Assembly: GCA_910580105.1 (NCBI GenBank) | Contig: CAJTWN010000001.1 | Coordinates: 186,001-250,000, forward strand | From: an uncultured Clostridia bacterium | Lineage (GTDB): Bacteria; Bacillota; Clostridia; Monoglobales; Monoglobaceae | Direction of reading: 5' to 3' | DNA length: 64,000 bases | Shown: piece after piece, positions 43,934 through 52,687 of the stretch | Layout: each line of letters begins with the position of its first letter | Position numbering within the stretch: position 1 is the stretch's first letter | Translations under genes and position numbers: made by a program | The notes under the pieces: generated by a model | Database searches by the model: none | The model's input: the letters and a program-made list of their open reading frames with translations, nothing else | Told to the model about the DNA's origin: nothing

Positions 43934-44021
43934 TGGGATTGTATAAAAGAAAAATTTTTCTGTTCTAATTCAGGCAGATATCTGTTATTTATGCAACTAC
44001 AGCGGAAGAAAGCAAGTTTTG

Positions 44022-44050
44022 TTGAAATCCGGCAAAAGTTGTGCTATACT
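44022..44050 (+). promoter_or_regulatory. sigma-A promoter of dnaE
   Basis: TTGAAA and TATACT are separated by 17 bases with a TG-extended -10, 29 bases before the ATG. Confidence 0.75.
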
Positions 44051-44079
44051 TTTTAAAAGGATTTAAACGGAGGTGTGAA

Positions 44080-47000
44080 ATGAGTTTTGCACATTTACAC
44101 GTACATACAGCGTATAGCTTGCTGGATGGCGAAGGAACGATTCTTAAAATTATAGACAGGGCGAAGAGCTTGGGGCAAACAGCTATGGCGATTACGGACC
44201 ATGGGAACATGTATGGGGTAATTGAATTCTATGAATATGCAAAATCCCAAGGAATCCGGCCGATTTTGGGATGTGAAGTTTATGTTGCGGCACGAAGCCG
44301 GTTTGACAAGGTACATGAATATGACGCCCAGAGCAGTCATTTGATTCTTTTGGCAGAAAATGAAACTGGATATAAAAATCTTATGAATATTGTTTCCGCC
44401 GGTTTTGTGGAGGGATTTTATTATAAACCAAGAATTGATATGGAAGTCCTGCGGCAATACAGTGAAGGTATTATTGCATTAAGCGCGTGTATGTTTGGTG
44501 TTTTGTCACGTCAGATTCTGGCAAATAATTATGAGGAAGCGAAACGGCGTGCCCAGGAGTTTATTGATATATTTGGCAGAGATAATTATTTTATCGAGAT
44601 ACAGGACCATGGTCTGCCTGAGCAGCAGCGTTTGAACCGGGAATTAATTGCGCTGGCAAGGGAATTAGAACTTGATTTGGTTGCAACCAATGATATTCAT
44701 TATGTGCGGCAGGAGGATGCGAAATATCAGGATGTACTGATGTGTATCCAAATGGGGAAAACAATTGATGACGATGACCGTATGAAAATGACCTCAGAAC
44801 AGCTTTATGTAAAATCTGAAGAAGAGATGCTGGAACTGTTCGGTTATATTCCTGAGGCGATTGAAAATACGCAAAAGATCGCTGATCGCTGTCAGGTGGA
44901 AATAAAATTTGGGGAACTTCATCTCCCGGAGTTCAAACTCCCGGAAGGTACCACTGCATTTTCTTATTTACAGCAGCTCTGCCGGCAGGGAATGGAAAAA
45001 CATTATGGCGATGACCCAGCCGTAAAAGAGCGTCTTCAGTATGAATTAGACACAATACGATCTATGGGATATGTGGACTATTTTCTTATTGTTTGGGATT
45101 TTATCCGTTATGCAAAAGAAAATGACATTATGGTCGGACCAGGAAGAGGAAGCGCTGCCGGGAGCGTTGTTGCCTATTGTCTGGGTATTACCAATGTAGA
45201 TCCCCTAAAATACGGGCTTATTTTTGAACGCTTTTTGAATCCAGAGCGTGTGAGTATGCCGGATATTGATATTGATTTTTGCTATGAACGCCGTGGAGAA
45301 GTAATTGATTACGTAAATCAAAAATACGGCGAAGACCATGTTGCCCAAATTGTCACCTTTGGAACAATGGCGGCAAGGCTGGCAATCCGAGATGTTGGGC
45401 GGGCGCTTAATGTTCCTTATGGAACGGTGGATAGCGTCGCCAAGCAGATACCAAATGAATTGAAGATGACGATTGAAAAGGCGCTGCAAGTCAATGGTCA
45501 ATTGAAACAGCTTTATAATAGCGACCCAGTGATTAAAAATTTAATTGATACGGCAAAGGAATTGGAAGGACTGCCGCGACATACTTCCACACATGCGGCT
45601 GGTGTAGTTATCACGAAAGATCCTGTACATTCATATGTTCCCTTGCAGAAAAATGATGATGTAATCACTACCCAGTTCACGATGACCACTATTGAACGTT
45701 TAGGGCTTCTTAAAATGGACTTTTTGGGCCTTCGGACACTTACTGTTATGCGTGACGCTGTTGACCATATAAAAAAACAGCATGGCATCACTGTGAAAAT
45801 TGACGAGTTGTCATTTGATGATCCGGAAGTTTATGCCATGATTTCCCGCGGAGAGACAGATGGGGTTTTCCAGCTGGAAAGCGGCGGGATGCGTCAGTTC
45901 ATGAAGGAACTGCAACCCTCATCTCTGGAAGACATTATTGCAGGTATTTCTCTTTACCGTCCGGGTCCTATGGAATCCATACCTATGTATGTGGCAAATA
46001 AAAACCATCCATCCATGGTTCGTTATAAGCACCCATCTCTTGAACATATTCTCAATATGACTTACGGCTGTATCGTATACCAAGAGCAGGTTATGCAAAT
46101 TGTGCGGGAACTCGGCGGATATTCTCTTGGCCGCGCTGATTTGGTGCGCAGAGCCATGTCCAAAAAAAAGGCCGATGTAATGGAGCAGGAACGGCATAAT
46201 TTTATCTATGGAGTGCAAGACGGCGAGCAGTCGGTTGACGGTGCTGTAAAACGAGGAATTGATGAAGAAACTGCCAAGTCTATTTTTGATGAAATGATGG
46301 ATTTTGCGTCCTATGCTTTCAATAAATCTCATGCAGCCGCCTACGCCGTTGTGGCGTATCAGACCGCATGGCTAAGGTACCATTATCCCGTTGAATTTTT
46401 TGCCGCATTGCTCACTTCTTTTATCAATTTGGCAGCACAGGTCACCAAATATATTTTAATCGTCCGCGCACAGGGAATTACCATCCTTCCGCCGGACATT
46501 AACAAAAGCGGCCGGAATTTTACTGTTGATGGCGGTGCAATTCGTTTTGGGCTGGCGGCAGTAAAAAATGTCGGTGGTTCTGTTGTTGATGAAATTGTTG
46601 AAGAGCGTGAAAAGAATGGTGTTTTTCATTCTTTTACCGATTTTTGTGAACGGATGGCAGGAAGAAAATTGACAAAACGGGTTGTAGAAAATCTTATCAA
46701 AAGCGGTTCCTTTGACGGTATGCAGCTGAAACGTTCTGTTTTGCTTAGTGTATATGAACGGGTTTGGGATGGTGCTGTAAATAAAATAAAAACTGTAATG
46801 CCCGGCCAAATAGATATGTTCAGCATGATGCAAACGGAGGATAAAGAGGCATACAGTAAGGATAATTTTGAGGATATGGAAGAGTTTTCTCACCGGGATA
46901 TTTTGACAATGGAAAAAGAATGTATAGGAATTTACATTTCCGGGCATCCGCTTGATGAATATAAGGATTATGTAAAAGGTGCTTCGTCGGCAACAGTTCT

Positions 47001-47541
47001 GTCGATTCATGAAAATGAAGAACATCAATTCGCAATTGGTGATCAGGTAACGCTGGCGGGGGTAATTTCCAAAGTACGTAACCAGCTTACCAAACGCGGA
47101 GACCTGATGAAATATATTGAATTGGAGGATTTGACCGGTAGTATTGAGGTCATTGTATTTCCAAGTCAGGTGGTCAAATTTGATAAGCTGCTTAAACAGG
47201 ATACGCTGGTGATTGTAAAAGGTAATCTGGATATACAGGATGAATCCGCGCCAAAACTCCGTCTGGAAGAAATCCGTCCGTTTCAAATTGGAGAAACGCC
47301 GGAGAAACGAAAGGAAGAAGTTTCAAAGATATATTTGCAGATGGGTTCAAATGAAACTGAAAAGATTGCGGAAGTGAAGAAAATTTTACGGCGGGATATT
47401 GGCGTCCTGGACGTCTTTATCTATTTTTCAGATCTGAAAAAGGTAAGTAAAGCGCCGGAAAATATGCGGCTGCGTATTGATGATGAACGGCTTACGGAAC
47501 TGCAATCAATTTTAGGAGCTGAAAATGTGAGGTTGGTATAA
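44080..47541 (+). CDS. dnaE: DNA polymerase III subunit alpha (DnaE type)
   Basis: The 1153-residue polymerase starts with a PHP domain (FAHLHVHTAYSLLDGEGTI, ITDHGNMYGVIEFYEYA). The catalytic C-family core contains MVGPGRGSAAGSVVAYCLG and the Asp triad strand MPDIDIDFCYERR, then TFGTMAARLAIRDVGRAL and FNKSHAAAYAVVAYQTAWL. Helix-hairpin-helix and OB-fold regions follow (VTLAGVISKVRNQLTKRGDL). It is a DnaE, not a PolC (no exonuclease insertion). GGAGG is six bases upstream of the chosen ATG. birA starts directly after the stop. Confidence 0.97.
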   Translation: MSFAHLHVHTAYSLLDGEGTILKIIDRAKSLGQTAMAITDHGNMYGVIEFYEYAKSQGIRPILGCEVYVAARSRFDKVHEYDAQSSHLILLAENETGYKNLMNIVSAGFVEGFYYKPRIDMEVLRQYSEGIIALSACMFGVLSRQILANNYEEAKRRAQEFIDIFGRDNYFIEIQDHGLPEQQRLNRELIALARELELDLVATNDIHYVRQEDAKYQDVLMCIQMGKTIDDDDRMKMTSEQLYVKSEEEMLELFGYIPEAIENTQKIADRCQVEIKFGELHLPEFKLPEGTTAFSYLQQLCRQGMEKHYGDDPAVKERLQYELDTIRSMGYVDYFLIVWDFIRYAKENDIMVGPGRGSAAGSVVAYCLGITNVDPLKYGLIFERFLNPERVSMPDIDIDFCYERRGEVIDYVNQKYGEDHVAQIVTFGTMAARLAIRDVGRALNVPYGTVDSVAKQIPNELKMTIEKALQVNGQLKQLYNSDPVIKNLIDTAKELEGLPRHTSTHAAGVVITKDPVHSYVPLQKNDDVITTQFTMTTIERLGLLKMDFLGLRTLTVMRDAVDHIKKQHGITVKIDELSFDDPEVYAMISRGETDGVFQLESGGMRQFMKELQPSSLEDIIAGISLYRPGPMESIPMYVANKNHPSMVRYKHPSLEHILNMTYGCIVYQEQVMQIVRELGGYSLGRADLVRRAMSKKKADVMEQERHNFIYGVQDGEQSVDGAVKRGIDEETAKSIFDEMMDFASYAFNKSHAAAYAVVAYQTAWLRYHYPVEFFAALLTSFINLAAQVTKYILIVRAQGITILPPDINKSGRNFTVDGGAIRFGLAAVKNVGGSVVDEIVEEREKNGVFHSFTDFCERMAGRKLTKRVVENLIKSGSFDGMQLKRSVLLSVYERVWDGAVNKIKTVMPGQIDMFSMMQTEDKEAYSKDNFEDMEEFSHRDILTMEKECIGIYISGHPLDEYKDYVKGASSATVLSIHENEEHQFAIGDQVTLAGVISKVRNQLTKRGDLMKYIELEDLTGSIEVIVFPSQVVKFDKLLKQDTLVIVKGNLDIQDESAPKLRLEEIRPFQIGETPEKRKEEVSKIYLQMGSNETEKIAEVKKILRRDIGVLDVFIYFSDLKKVSKAPENMRLRIDDERLTELQSILGAENVRLV

Positions 47542-48531
47542 ATGGGGGTAAAAGAACACGTACTTGAAATATTAGAACAGCGTAGGGGTGAAGCAGTTTC
47601 CGGTGAGGAATTAGCAGCGTCAATCAAGGTTTCCAGGGCATCCGTTTGGAAAGCTGTCAATGCACTGCGTTCACAGGGGTATAAAATTGCAGGAGTAACC
47701 AATCGGGGATATTGTCTTATGGGAGAAAATAATTTGATTTCAAGAGAAGGAATCAGCGCACATCTTCAGGATGAAAAAAAATATCAAATACATGTTTATG
47801 ATACAGTTGATTCCACCAATACAAGGGCAAAACAGCTGGCTGCAGAAGGTTGTCCATCAGATACAATCGTGATTGCCAACAAACAGACCGCCGGAAAAGG
47901 CCGGTTGGGAAGAAATTTTTATTCGCCGCCGGACAGCGGCCTCTATCTCAGTTATGTTTTGCGTACAAACTTACGGGCAGAAGATGCCGTTTTAATCACG
48001 ACTGCTGTCTCTGTTGCAGCTGCCCGCGCTATTCAGAATTTAACCGGCCAGGAAGTAAAGATTAAATGGGTGAATGATCTTTATTACAAAGAAAAAAAGA
48101 TATGCGGAATATTAACCGAAGCAATCTCAGATTTTGAATCAGGATGTATTGAGGCTGTGGTGATTGGAATCGGTATTAATTTATCAACGGAACAATTTCC
48201 GGATGGGATTCGGCAAACAGCCGGTTCTTTAGAGATAGATATGCGGCAAATATCCAGGAATATGCTGGCGGCAGCGGTCATAACAGAGGTTTCCGGCTTA
48301 GAAAAGATGATTTGTAATCGTTCTTTTTTGGATGAATACAGGGAAAGATCAATGGTTATCGGTCAGAGAGTTTCGATTGTTCAGCAAGAGGGGCGAATTG
48401 TAGAGGTTTTGGGTATTGATCAGAATGGCGGACTGATTGTGAAAGATGCAGAAGGAAATCAGGAAGTGTTGCGTTCCGGTGAAATATCCATACGATTGAC
48501 AAAATTTACAGAAAGTGATAGTATGAAATAA
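47542..48531 (+). CDS. birA: bifunctional biotin ligase/biotin operon repressor BirA
   Basis: The 329-residue protein has an N-terminal winged helix (GEAVSGEELAASIKVSRASV then WKAVNALRSQGYKIAGV), so it should repress biotin genes as well as biotinylate carboxylase carriers. The ligase core shows VDSTNTRAKQLA, NKQTAGKGRLGRNFYSPPD, KWVNDLYYKEKKICGILTE and VVIGIGINLS. The C-terminal SH3-like domain includes SMVIGQRVSIVQQEGRIV. Its ATG abuts the dnaE stop (TAAATG), so translation is coupled. No biotin synthesis genes are in the window. Confidence 0.96.
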   Translation: MGVKEHVLEILEQRRGEAVSGEELAASIKVSRASVWKAVNALRSQGYKIAGVTNRGYCLMGENNLISREGISAHLQDEKKYQIHVYDTVDSTNTRAKQLAAEGCPSDTIVIANKQTAGKGRLGRNFYSPPDSGLYLSYVLRTNLRAEDAVLITTAVSVAAARAIQNLTGQEVKIKWVNDLYYKEKKICGILTEAISDFESGCIEAVVIGIGINLSTEQFPDGIRQTAGSLEIDMRQISRNMLAAAVITEVSGLEKMICNRSFLDEYRERSMVIGQRVSIVQQEGRIVEVLGIDQNGGLIVKDAEGNQEVLRSGEISIRLTKFTESDSMK

Positions 48532-48578
48532 ATAGTGAGAACATTGGAAATACTAAATGCAGAAAACGGAGGTAAAAT

Positions 48579-48866
48579 ATGAAATCACTTTATACGGAAT
48601 ATGTACAAACCAAAAAAAGAAATAAATTCTTAATGATTTTGTCTGCGGTTACATTAGCGATCAGTGTTGTAGTTACCATTGCCAATGTACTTTTATCAAT
48701 GAAGAATAAAGTTTATAAAGATGCACTGATAGACCTAAGCGAACAATTCCCTGAGGATGACGAATTTGATGAAAAGGATAAACGCTGGCAGCAAACACAT
48801 TCCAACCAAAACCGTACCACTGTTGAAGAACGGCTTGATAATAACCGGGTAACTGTAGAGGCATAA
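48579..48866 (+). CDS. small single-pass membrane protein (95 residues)
   Basis: A basic N-terminus (YTEYVQTKKRNK) leads into one membrane segment (FLMILSAVTLAISVVVTIAN). The tail is charged and acidic (SEQFPEDDEFDEKDKRWQQ). ATG follows ACGGAGG. No family is recognised. The bitopic arrangement recalls small divisome or envelope proteins, but this is only shape. It is three bases from the zinc-ribbon membrane protein, so the two are likely made together, downstream of dnaE-birA. Confidence 0.7.
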   Translation: MKSLYTEYVQTKKRNKFLMILSAVTLAISVVVTIANVLLSMKNKVYKDALIDLSEQFPEDDEFDEKDKRWQQTHSNQNRTTVEERLDNNRVTVEA

Positions 48867-48868
48867 CG

Positions 48869-49231
48869 ATGACCCAATATGGAAATGAACAGAAAATGAA
48901 AATTTGCCCGTCTTGCGGTGCGGTTTATTATGTTGCCGGTGTTACGCCATGCCCTTATTGTGGAAAAAAAGTGTTGCCTGCAAAATCTTATCATCTGCAA
49001 GCTGCCATATCTTTTCTTTTAGGCGCCTTGGGTCTTGTCAGCATATTCTTTGCCCCATTTGGTGTTGTGCTTGCAGGTATGGGACTTTTTCTCGGTGGAT
49101 TTGTGATTAAAAAGACGGAACAGTTTCGTCCCCTTGCATGGCTTGGAACTACATTTGCTATTCTGGCTATTTTAACCTTTCTCTTTTCCTTTGGAACAAA
49201 TGTATATTTTATGATACAGATGATGTTGTAG
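48869..49231 (+). CDS. zinc-ribbon membrane protein (120 residues)
   Basis: Residues 10-35 hold a zinc ribbon with two CxxC pairs (KICPSCGAVYY and TPCPYCGKKV). Two or three hydrophobic segments follow (AAISFLLGALGLVSIFFAPF, GVVLAGMGLFLGGFVI, LAWLGTTFAILAILTFLFSF). This looks like the small DUF4190-like zinc-ribbon membrane proteins of Bacillota, whose role is unknown. A long hairpin terminator at 49267-49320 ends the transcript. Confidence 0.75.
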   Translation: MTQYGNEQKMKICPSCGAVYYVAGVTPCPYCGKKVLPAKSYHLQAAISFLLGALGLVSIFFAPFGVVLAGMGLFLGGFVIKKTEQFRPLAWLGTTFAILAILTFLFSFGTNVYFMIQMML

Positions 49232-49266
49232 GGAGAATGCGTTCACCGGAAATATATAAAGGATAA

Positions 49267-49320
49267 AAGAAAAACAGTGATGAAACTCGGCATTGGTCCG
49301 GTTATATCATTGTTTTTCTT
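49267..49320 (+). terminator. intrinsic terminator after the dnaE-birA operon
   Basis: AAGAAAAACAGTGAT pairs with ATCATTGTTTTTCTT (15 bases with one G-U) across a 24-base loop, followed by TTTT. The long loop is less typical, but the T-tract is clear. Confidence 0.65.
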
Positions 49321-49329
49321 TTTTAACTA

Positions 49330-49358
49330 TTGATTTCAGGTGGCGTTTATTATATAAT
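49330..49358 (+). promoter_or_regulatory. sigma-A promoter of uxaC
   Basis: TTGATT and a consensus TATAAT are 17 bases apart, 37 bases before the ATG at 49396. Confidence 0.7.
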
Positions 49359-49395
49359 AAATTCATTATTGAAAAAATATGCAGGAGGCGTTCAT

Positions 49396-50802
49396 ATGAA
49401 AAAATTTATGGATGAAAATTTTATGCTGCAAAATGAGACAGCAATCCGGTTGTTTCATGATTTTGCCAAAGATATGCCGATATATGATTATCACTGTCAT
49501 CTATCTCCCCAAATGATTTATGAGGATTTGCCCTTTGAAAATATAACACAGATTTTTCTTGGCGGGGATCATTATAAGTGGAGATATATGCGTTCTTGCG
49601 GAATTGAAGAAAAATATATAACCGGTGATGCGAGTGATAGAGAAAAATTCCAGGCATTTTGCGGTGCATTGCAATACGGAATTGGGAACCCGCTTTATCA
49701 TTGGACACATCTGGAACTTCAAAGGTATTTTGGAATAGATGAAATTGTTCGTGAAGATACAGCCGATATTATTTGGGAAAAAGCAAATGCTTATATCAAA
49801 GAAACACAAATGAGTCCGGTCAAATTGATCAATTCTTCTAATGTAGCGCTTGTTTGCACAACGGATGACCCGGTTGATGATCTTTCGTGGCATAAGAAGA
49901 TTGCAGAAAAAGGAAATGTAAAAGCCAAAGTTTTGCCTGCTTTTCGTCCGGACAGGGTGACCAATATTGAAAAACCGGATTTCATTCAATACATACAAGA
50001 ATTATCGAAAGCAGCAGAAATTACCATACAGGGATTTCAGGATTTGCTGGATGCTTTACAAAAACGAATTGAATATTTCCATTCTGTAGGCTGCCGTATT
50101 TCAGATCATGGGATGGATTATGTTCCGTATGCTGAAGCTTCATTTGATAAAATTGATGAAATTTTCCGGCGCCGGATTGCCGGAAATTCGATTTCAAAAG
50201 AGGAAACCGATGCCTTCAAAACAGCTGTTTTGATTGCGTTGGGAAAATCGTATCACAAATACGGCTGGACCTTCCAGATACATACAGGGGCGATGCGGAA
50301 TAACAATTCAAAAATGTTTGCGCATTTGGGCGCTGATACTGGTTTTGATTCCATCAGCGATTATCCGGTTGCTTTGCCGTTGTCGAGATTATTGGATTCT
50401 TTGGCTGTTTCGGAAACATTGCCCAAAACAATTTTATATACCCTGAATCCAAAAGACAACTATGTGCTGGGAACTATGCTTGGAAACTTTCAGGGAAGCG
50501 AGGTACCGGGAAAAATTCAGTTTGGTTCCGGCTGGTGGTTTAATGACCAGCGTGACGGTATGATGGAACAGATGAAGGCGTTGGCAAATTTGGGTGCATT
50601 GCATACTTTTGTTGGAATGTTGACGGATTCACGAAGTTTTCTTTCTTATCCGCGGCATGAATATTTCCGCCGGATCATGTGCAACTTTTTAGGTACTTGT
50701 GTTGAAAATGGTGAATTTCCCGCAGATATGGACACTCTTGAAACGATTGTTAAAGGAATTTCTTTCAACAATGCAAAGCGTTACTTTGGTATTGAACTTT
50801 AA
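49396..50802 (+). CDS. uxaC: glucuronate/galacturonate isomerase UxaC
   Basis: The 468-residue enzyme isomerises D-glucuronate to fructuronate or D-galacturonate to tagaturonate, the entry step of hexuronate breakdown. It has the metal-dependent hydrolase-like start PIYDYHCHLSPQMIYEDLPF, HWTHLELQRYFGI, CTTDDPVDDL, FQIHTGAMRNNN and the C-terminal GMLTDSRSFLSYPRHEYFRR. The ATG at 49396 has GGAGG seven bases upstream; the frame continues further up through the promoter. It is a single-gene unit between a promoter and a terminator; uxaB, uxuA and kdg genes are not near. Confidence 0.96.
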   Translation: MKKFMDENFMLQNETAIRLFHDFAKDMPIYDYHCHLSPQMIYEDLPFENITQIFLGGDHYKWRYMRSCGIEEKYITGDASDREKFQAFCGALQYGIGNPLYHWTHLELQRYFGIDEIVREDTADIIWEKANAYIKETQMSPVKLINSSNVALVCTTDDPVDDLSWHKKIAEKGNVKAKVLPAFRPDRVTNIEKPDFIQYIQELSKAAEITIQGFQDLLDALQKRIEYFHSVGCRISDHGMDYVPYAEASFDKIDEIFRRRIAGNSISKEETDAFKTAVLIALGKSYHKYGWTFQIHTGAMRNNNSKMFAHLGADTGFDSISDYPVALPLSRLLDSLAVSETLPKTILYTLNPKDNYVLGTMLGNFQGSEVPGKIQFGSGWWFNDQRDGMMEQMKALANLGALHTFVGMLTDSRSFLSYPRHEYFRRIMCNFLGTCVENGEFPADMDTLETIVKGISFNNAKRYFGIEL

Positions 50803-50807
50803 AATCC

Positions 50808-50844
50808 AAGAGCAGATATTCCATAAAATGGAATATCTGCTCTT
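50808..50844 (+). terminator. intrinsic terminator after uxaC
   Basis: A perfect 17-base stem (AAGAGCAGATATTCCAT and its complement) with a 3-base loop is followed by TTGTCATT. Confidence 0.9.
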
Positions 50845-50850
50845 TTGTCA

Positions 50851-50879
50851 TTGCAATTTTCTTTTTGTTGTGGTATAAT
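50851..50879 (+). promoter_or_regulatory. sigma-A promoter of the stalk-domain protein gene
   Basis: TTGCAA and TATAAT are 17 bases apart. The leader to the ATG at 50977 is about 90 bases and contains an extra AAGGAGG followed by a two-codon frame (GTG TAT stop). Confidence 0.65.
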
Positions 50880-50976
50880 TATCAAAAAGGAGGTATCGTG
50901 TATTAAAAATTCCAATAGAAACCGTATATTTCCGTAAGCAGGGAGCGTATGTATAGTTCTAAGGAGGAAAAGTGAT

Positions 50977-51900
50977 ATGAAAAAAATCGCAATGATTTTA
51001 TCAATATGTTGTTTGTTCAGTATTTTGGGGTTTTATAATGTAGTATTTGCAGATCAAGATGTCCAGGTCATTGTAAATGACCATCCAATTGCTTTTGCAG
51101 AAGGAAGCGAACCCTTTATTATGCAGGATCGGACAATGATTCCACTGCGTTCAGTGAGTGAGGCATTGGATGCAACAGTTTATTGGTTTGACGATGACAA
51201 ACGGATACAAATTGTTTTATATGATACCCTTTTATCTATAAAAATTGGCCGGGATCAAATCAGTGTGTATAAAATAGAAGAAGGAAAAGCTGTTCATAAG
51301 AAAAATATAATATTGGACGCAAATGCAGTTATCCATAACGATAGGAGCTATGTTCCCATACGTGCAATTGCTGAGGCATTTCAGGCAGATGTAAGCTGGA
51401 ATAATGATATCCGTGCCGCAGTGATTAAAACCAAAGAAATCCAGAAGAATTTTATGGATGTGCCACAGCTTCTGCGTGCAGACCCGGGAACACTGTTTGC
51501 AACCTATGCAGTGATTACCTATAGTGAAGAAAAAAATGCTTTTGCACTTCGTACTTTGCAGGATGACGGACTTGGATATTATACCGAAATCCAATTTTGT
51601 ACACCGCTTGAAACCTCGATTTCAGACAATACAGAGTATGCAGAGTATGCAAAACGTTATTGGACAGAAATTCTTGGCACAGAAAATCCCGCTGGTACTG
51701 TCATCGAATTTTCAGGCATCATCAGCCGTGTCGACGGCACCAACTATGCTGTCCTTAACAAAACGACCACGGCAGTGAAAAATTTAGGATTTTATGATGA
51801 TTACATGGAAGCACAAAATCTGTATTTTGAACCATTTAGCAATGATTATAAAGTAGATGATCGTACATTTGTGAATGGTTCGGTTATGCCTGCAAACTAA
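50977..51900 (+). CDS. secreted protein with copper amine oxidase N-terminal (stalk) domains
   Basis: A signal peptide (MKKIAMILSICCLFSILGFY, cleavage near VFADQ) is followed by two stalk-type repeats, each ending in the family's hallmark. They are MIPLRSVSEALDATVYWFDD near residue 50 and YVPIRAIAEAFQADVSWNND near 125. The last 150 residues are unrecognised. Such domains are abundant in exported proteins of Clostridia and have no copper or oxidase role there. It probably acts at the cell surface. AGGAGG precedes the ATG. It has its own promoter. Confidence 0.85.
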   Translation: MKKIAMILSICCLFSILGFYNVVFADQDVQVIVNDHPIAFAEGSEPFIMQDRTMIPLRSVSEALDATVYWFDDDKRIQIVLYDTLLSIKIGRDQISVYKIEEGKAVHKKNIILDANAVIHNDRSYVPIRAIAEAFQADVSWNNDIRAAVIKTKEIQKNFMDVPQLLRADPGTLFATYAVITYSEEKNAFALRTLQDDGLGYYTEIQFCTPLETSISDNTEYAEYAKRYWTEILGTENPAGTVIEFSGIISRVDGTNYAVLNKTTTAVKNLGFYDDYMEAQNLYFEPFSNDYKVDDRTFVNGSVMPAN

Positions 51901-51909
51901 AGAAAACAA

Positions 51910-51938
51910 TTGACAAATACAAATATTTTGTTTATACT
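51910..51938 (+). promoter_or_regulatory. strong sigma-A promoter upstream of thiW
   Basis: A consensus TTGACA is followed after 17 bases by TATACT. It lies ten bases after the preceding stop and 68 bases before the thiW ATG. Confidence 0.7.
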
Positions 51939-51950
51939 ATAATCAAGTAA

Positions 51951-51986
51951 AAAAAGGGGTGTACCACCAGGGGTACATCCCTTTTT
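51951..51986 (+). terminator. terminator hairpin inside the thiW leader
   Basis: A 15-pair stem (TGTACC/GGTACA core, extended by GGGG/TCCC and A5/T5) with a 6-base loop ends in TTTTT. It stands between the promoter at 51910-51938 and thiW, so it either ends the upstream gene's transcript or attenuates thiW. Confidence 0.8.
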
Positions 51987-52005
51987 ATGTTTTTAGGAGG
52001 AAATT

Positions 52006-52506
52006 ATGGAAAAGAAATTAGTAAAAAGATTGGCATTTGCCGGGATTTTAATTGCAGTGGGAGTTGTATGTTCTCCCTTCAGTATACCTGTTGGGTTATC
52101 AAAATGTTTTCCGGTGCAGCATATGGTAAATGTTTTAGCCGCGGTATTCCTTGGCCCATGGTATGGTTTTGGGATGGCCTTTGTTACTTCACTTATTCGT
52201 GTTTTGTTGGGAACCGGCAGTTTTCTTGCTTTTCCGGGAAGTATGTGTGGTGCATTGCTCTGTGGATTGGTATACCAATATACAAAAAATGAATGGCTGA
52301 CCTATCTGGGAGAAATCTTTGGCACTTCGGTTATTGGCGGTTTATTGGCCTATCCTGTAGCGACTTTGCTAATGAACAAAACAGCCGCCCTATTTGGCTA
52401 TGTTCTGCCCTTTTTTGTCAGTACGGTGGGCGGTACAATTTTTGCCGCAGTGATTATACTTTTACTGAAGAGGACGAAGGTTCTGCAAAAAATTCAGCTG
52501 CATTAA
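52006..52506 (+). CDS. thiW: ThiW, S component of a thiazole (thiamin precursor) ECF transporter
   Basis: The 166-residue polytopic protein has about five membrane segments. It carries the ThiW-specific stretch CFPVQHMVNVLAAVFLGPWY then LLGTGSFLAFPGSMCGALLC, which form the substrate-binding loops of this ECF S-component family. It would capture hydroxyethylthiazole for thiamin salvage and use a shared ECF energising module encoded elsewhere. Usually thiW sits with thiM/thiE behind a TPP riboswitch; here it is alone and its leader is too short for one. AGGAGG precedes the ATG. Confidence 0.88.
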   Translation: MEKKLVKRLAFAGILIAVGVVCSPFSIPVGLSKCFPVQHMVNVLAAVFLGPWYGFGMAFVTSLIRVLLGTGSFLAFPGSMCGALLCGLVYQYTKNEWLTYLGEIFGTSVIGGLLAYPVATLLMNKTAALFGYVLPFFVSTVGGTIFAAVIILLLKRTKVLQKIQLH

Positions 52507-52687
52507 AATAAATGTAAAGAGAAAATTGATTTTGCTTTTGGAACACAGTATAGTTATACCATACTGTGTTCTATTGCGGTCACAAATTATATATCCGAAA
52601 TACAGGGTTAAAGCATTGAAAATATTCGTTATATGTAGCTGTCTATGCTTTCGTGCCTGTCGTTGGCAACGTTACAGCTTCCGAATG

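Noticed and set aside
46456..47286. 276-codon open frame antisense to dnaE
   Set aside because: It lies wholly inside the clearly coding dnaE gene, is rich in Phe/Tyr/Ile runs typical of reverse-complement shadows, and has no ribosome site or domain.
51939..52005. TPP riboswitch in front of thiW
   Set aside because: The leader is under 70 bases and lacks the CTGAGA and ACCTGA-type conserved loops; only a simple terminator hairpin is present.
52541..52571. Hairpin GAACACAGTAT / ATACTGTGTTC as the thiW terminator
   Set aside because: The stem is good but no T-tract follows on either strand, so it was not listed as a confident terminator.
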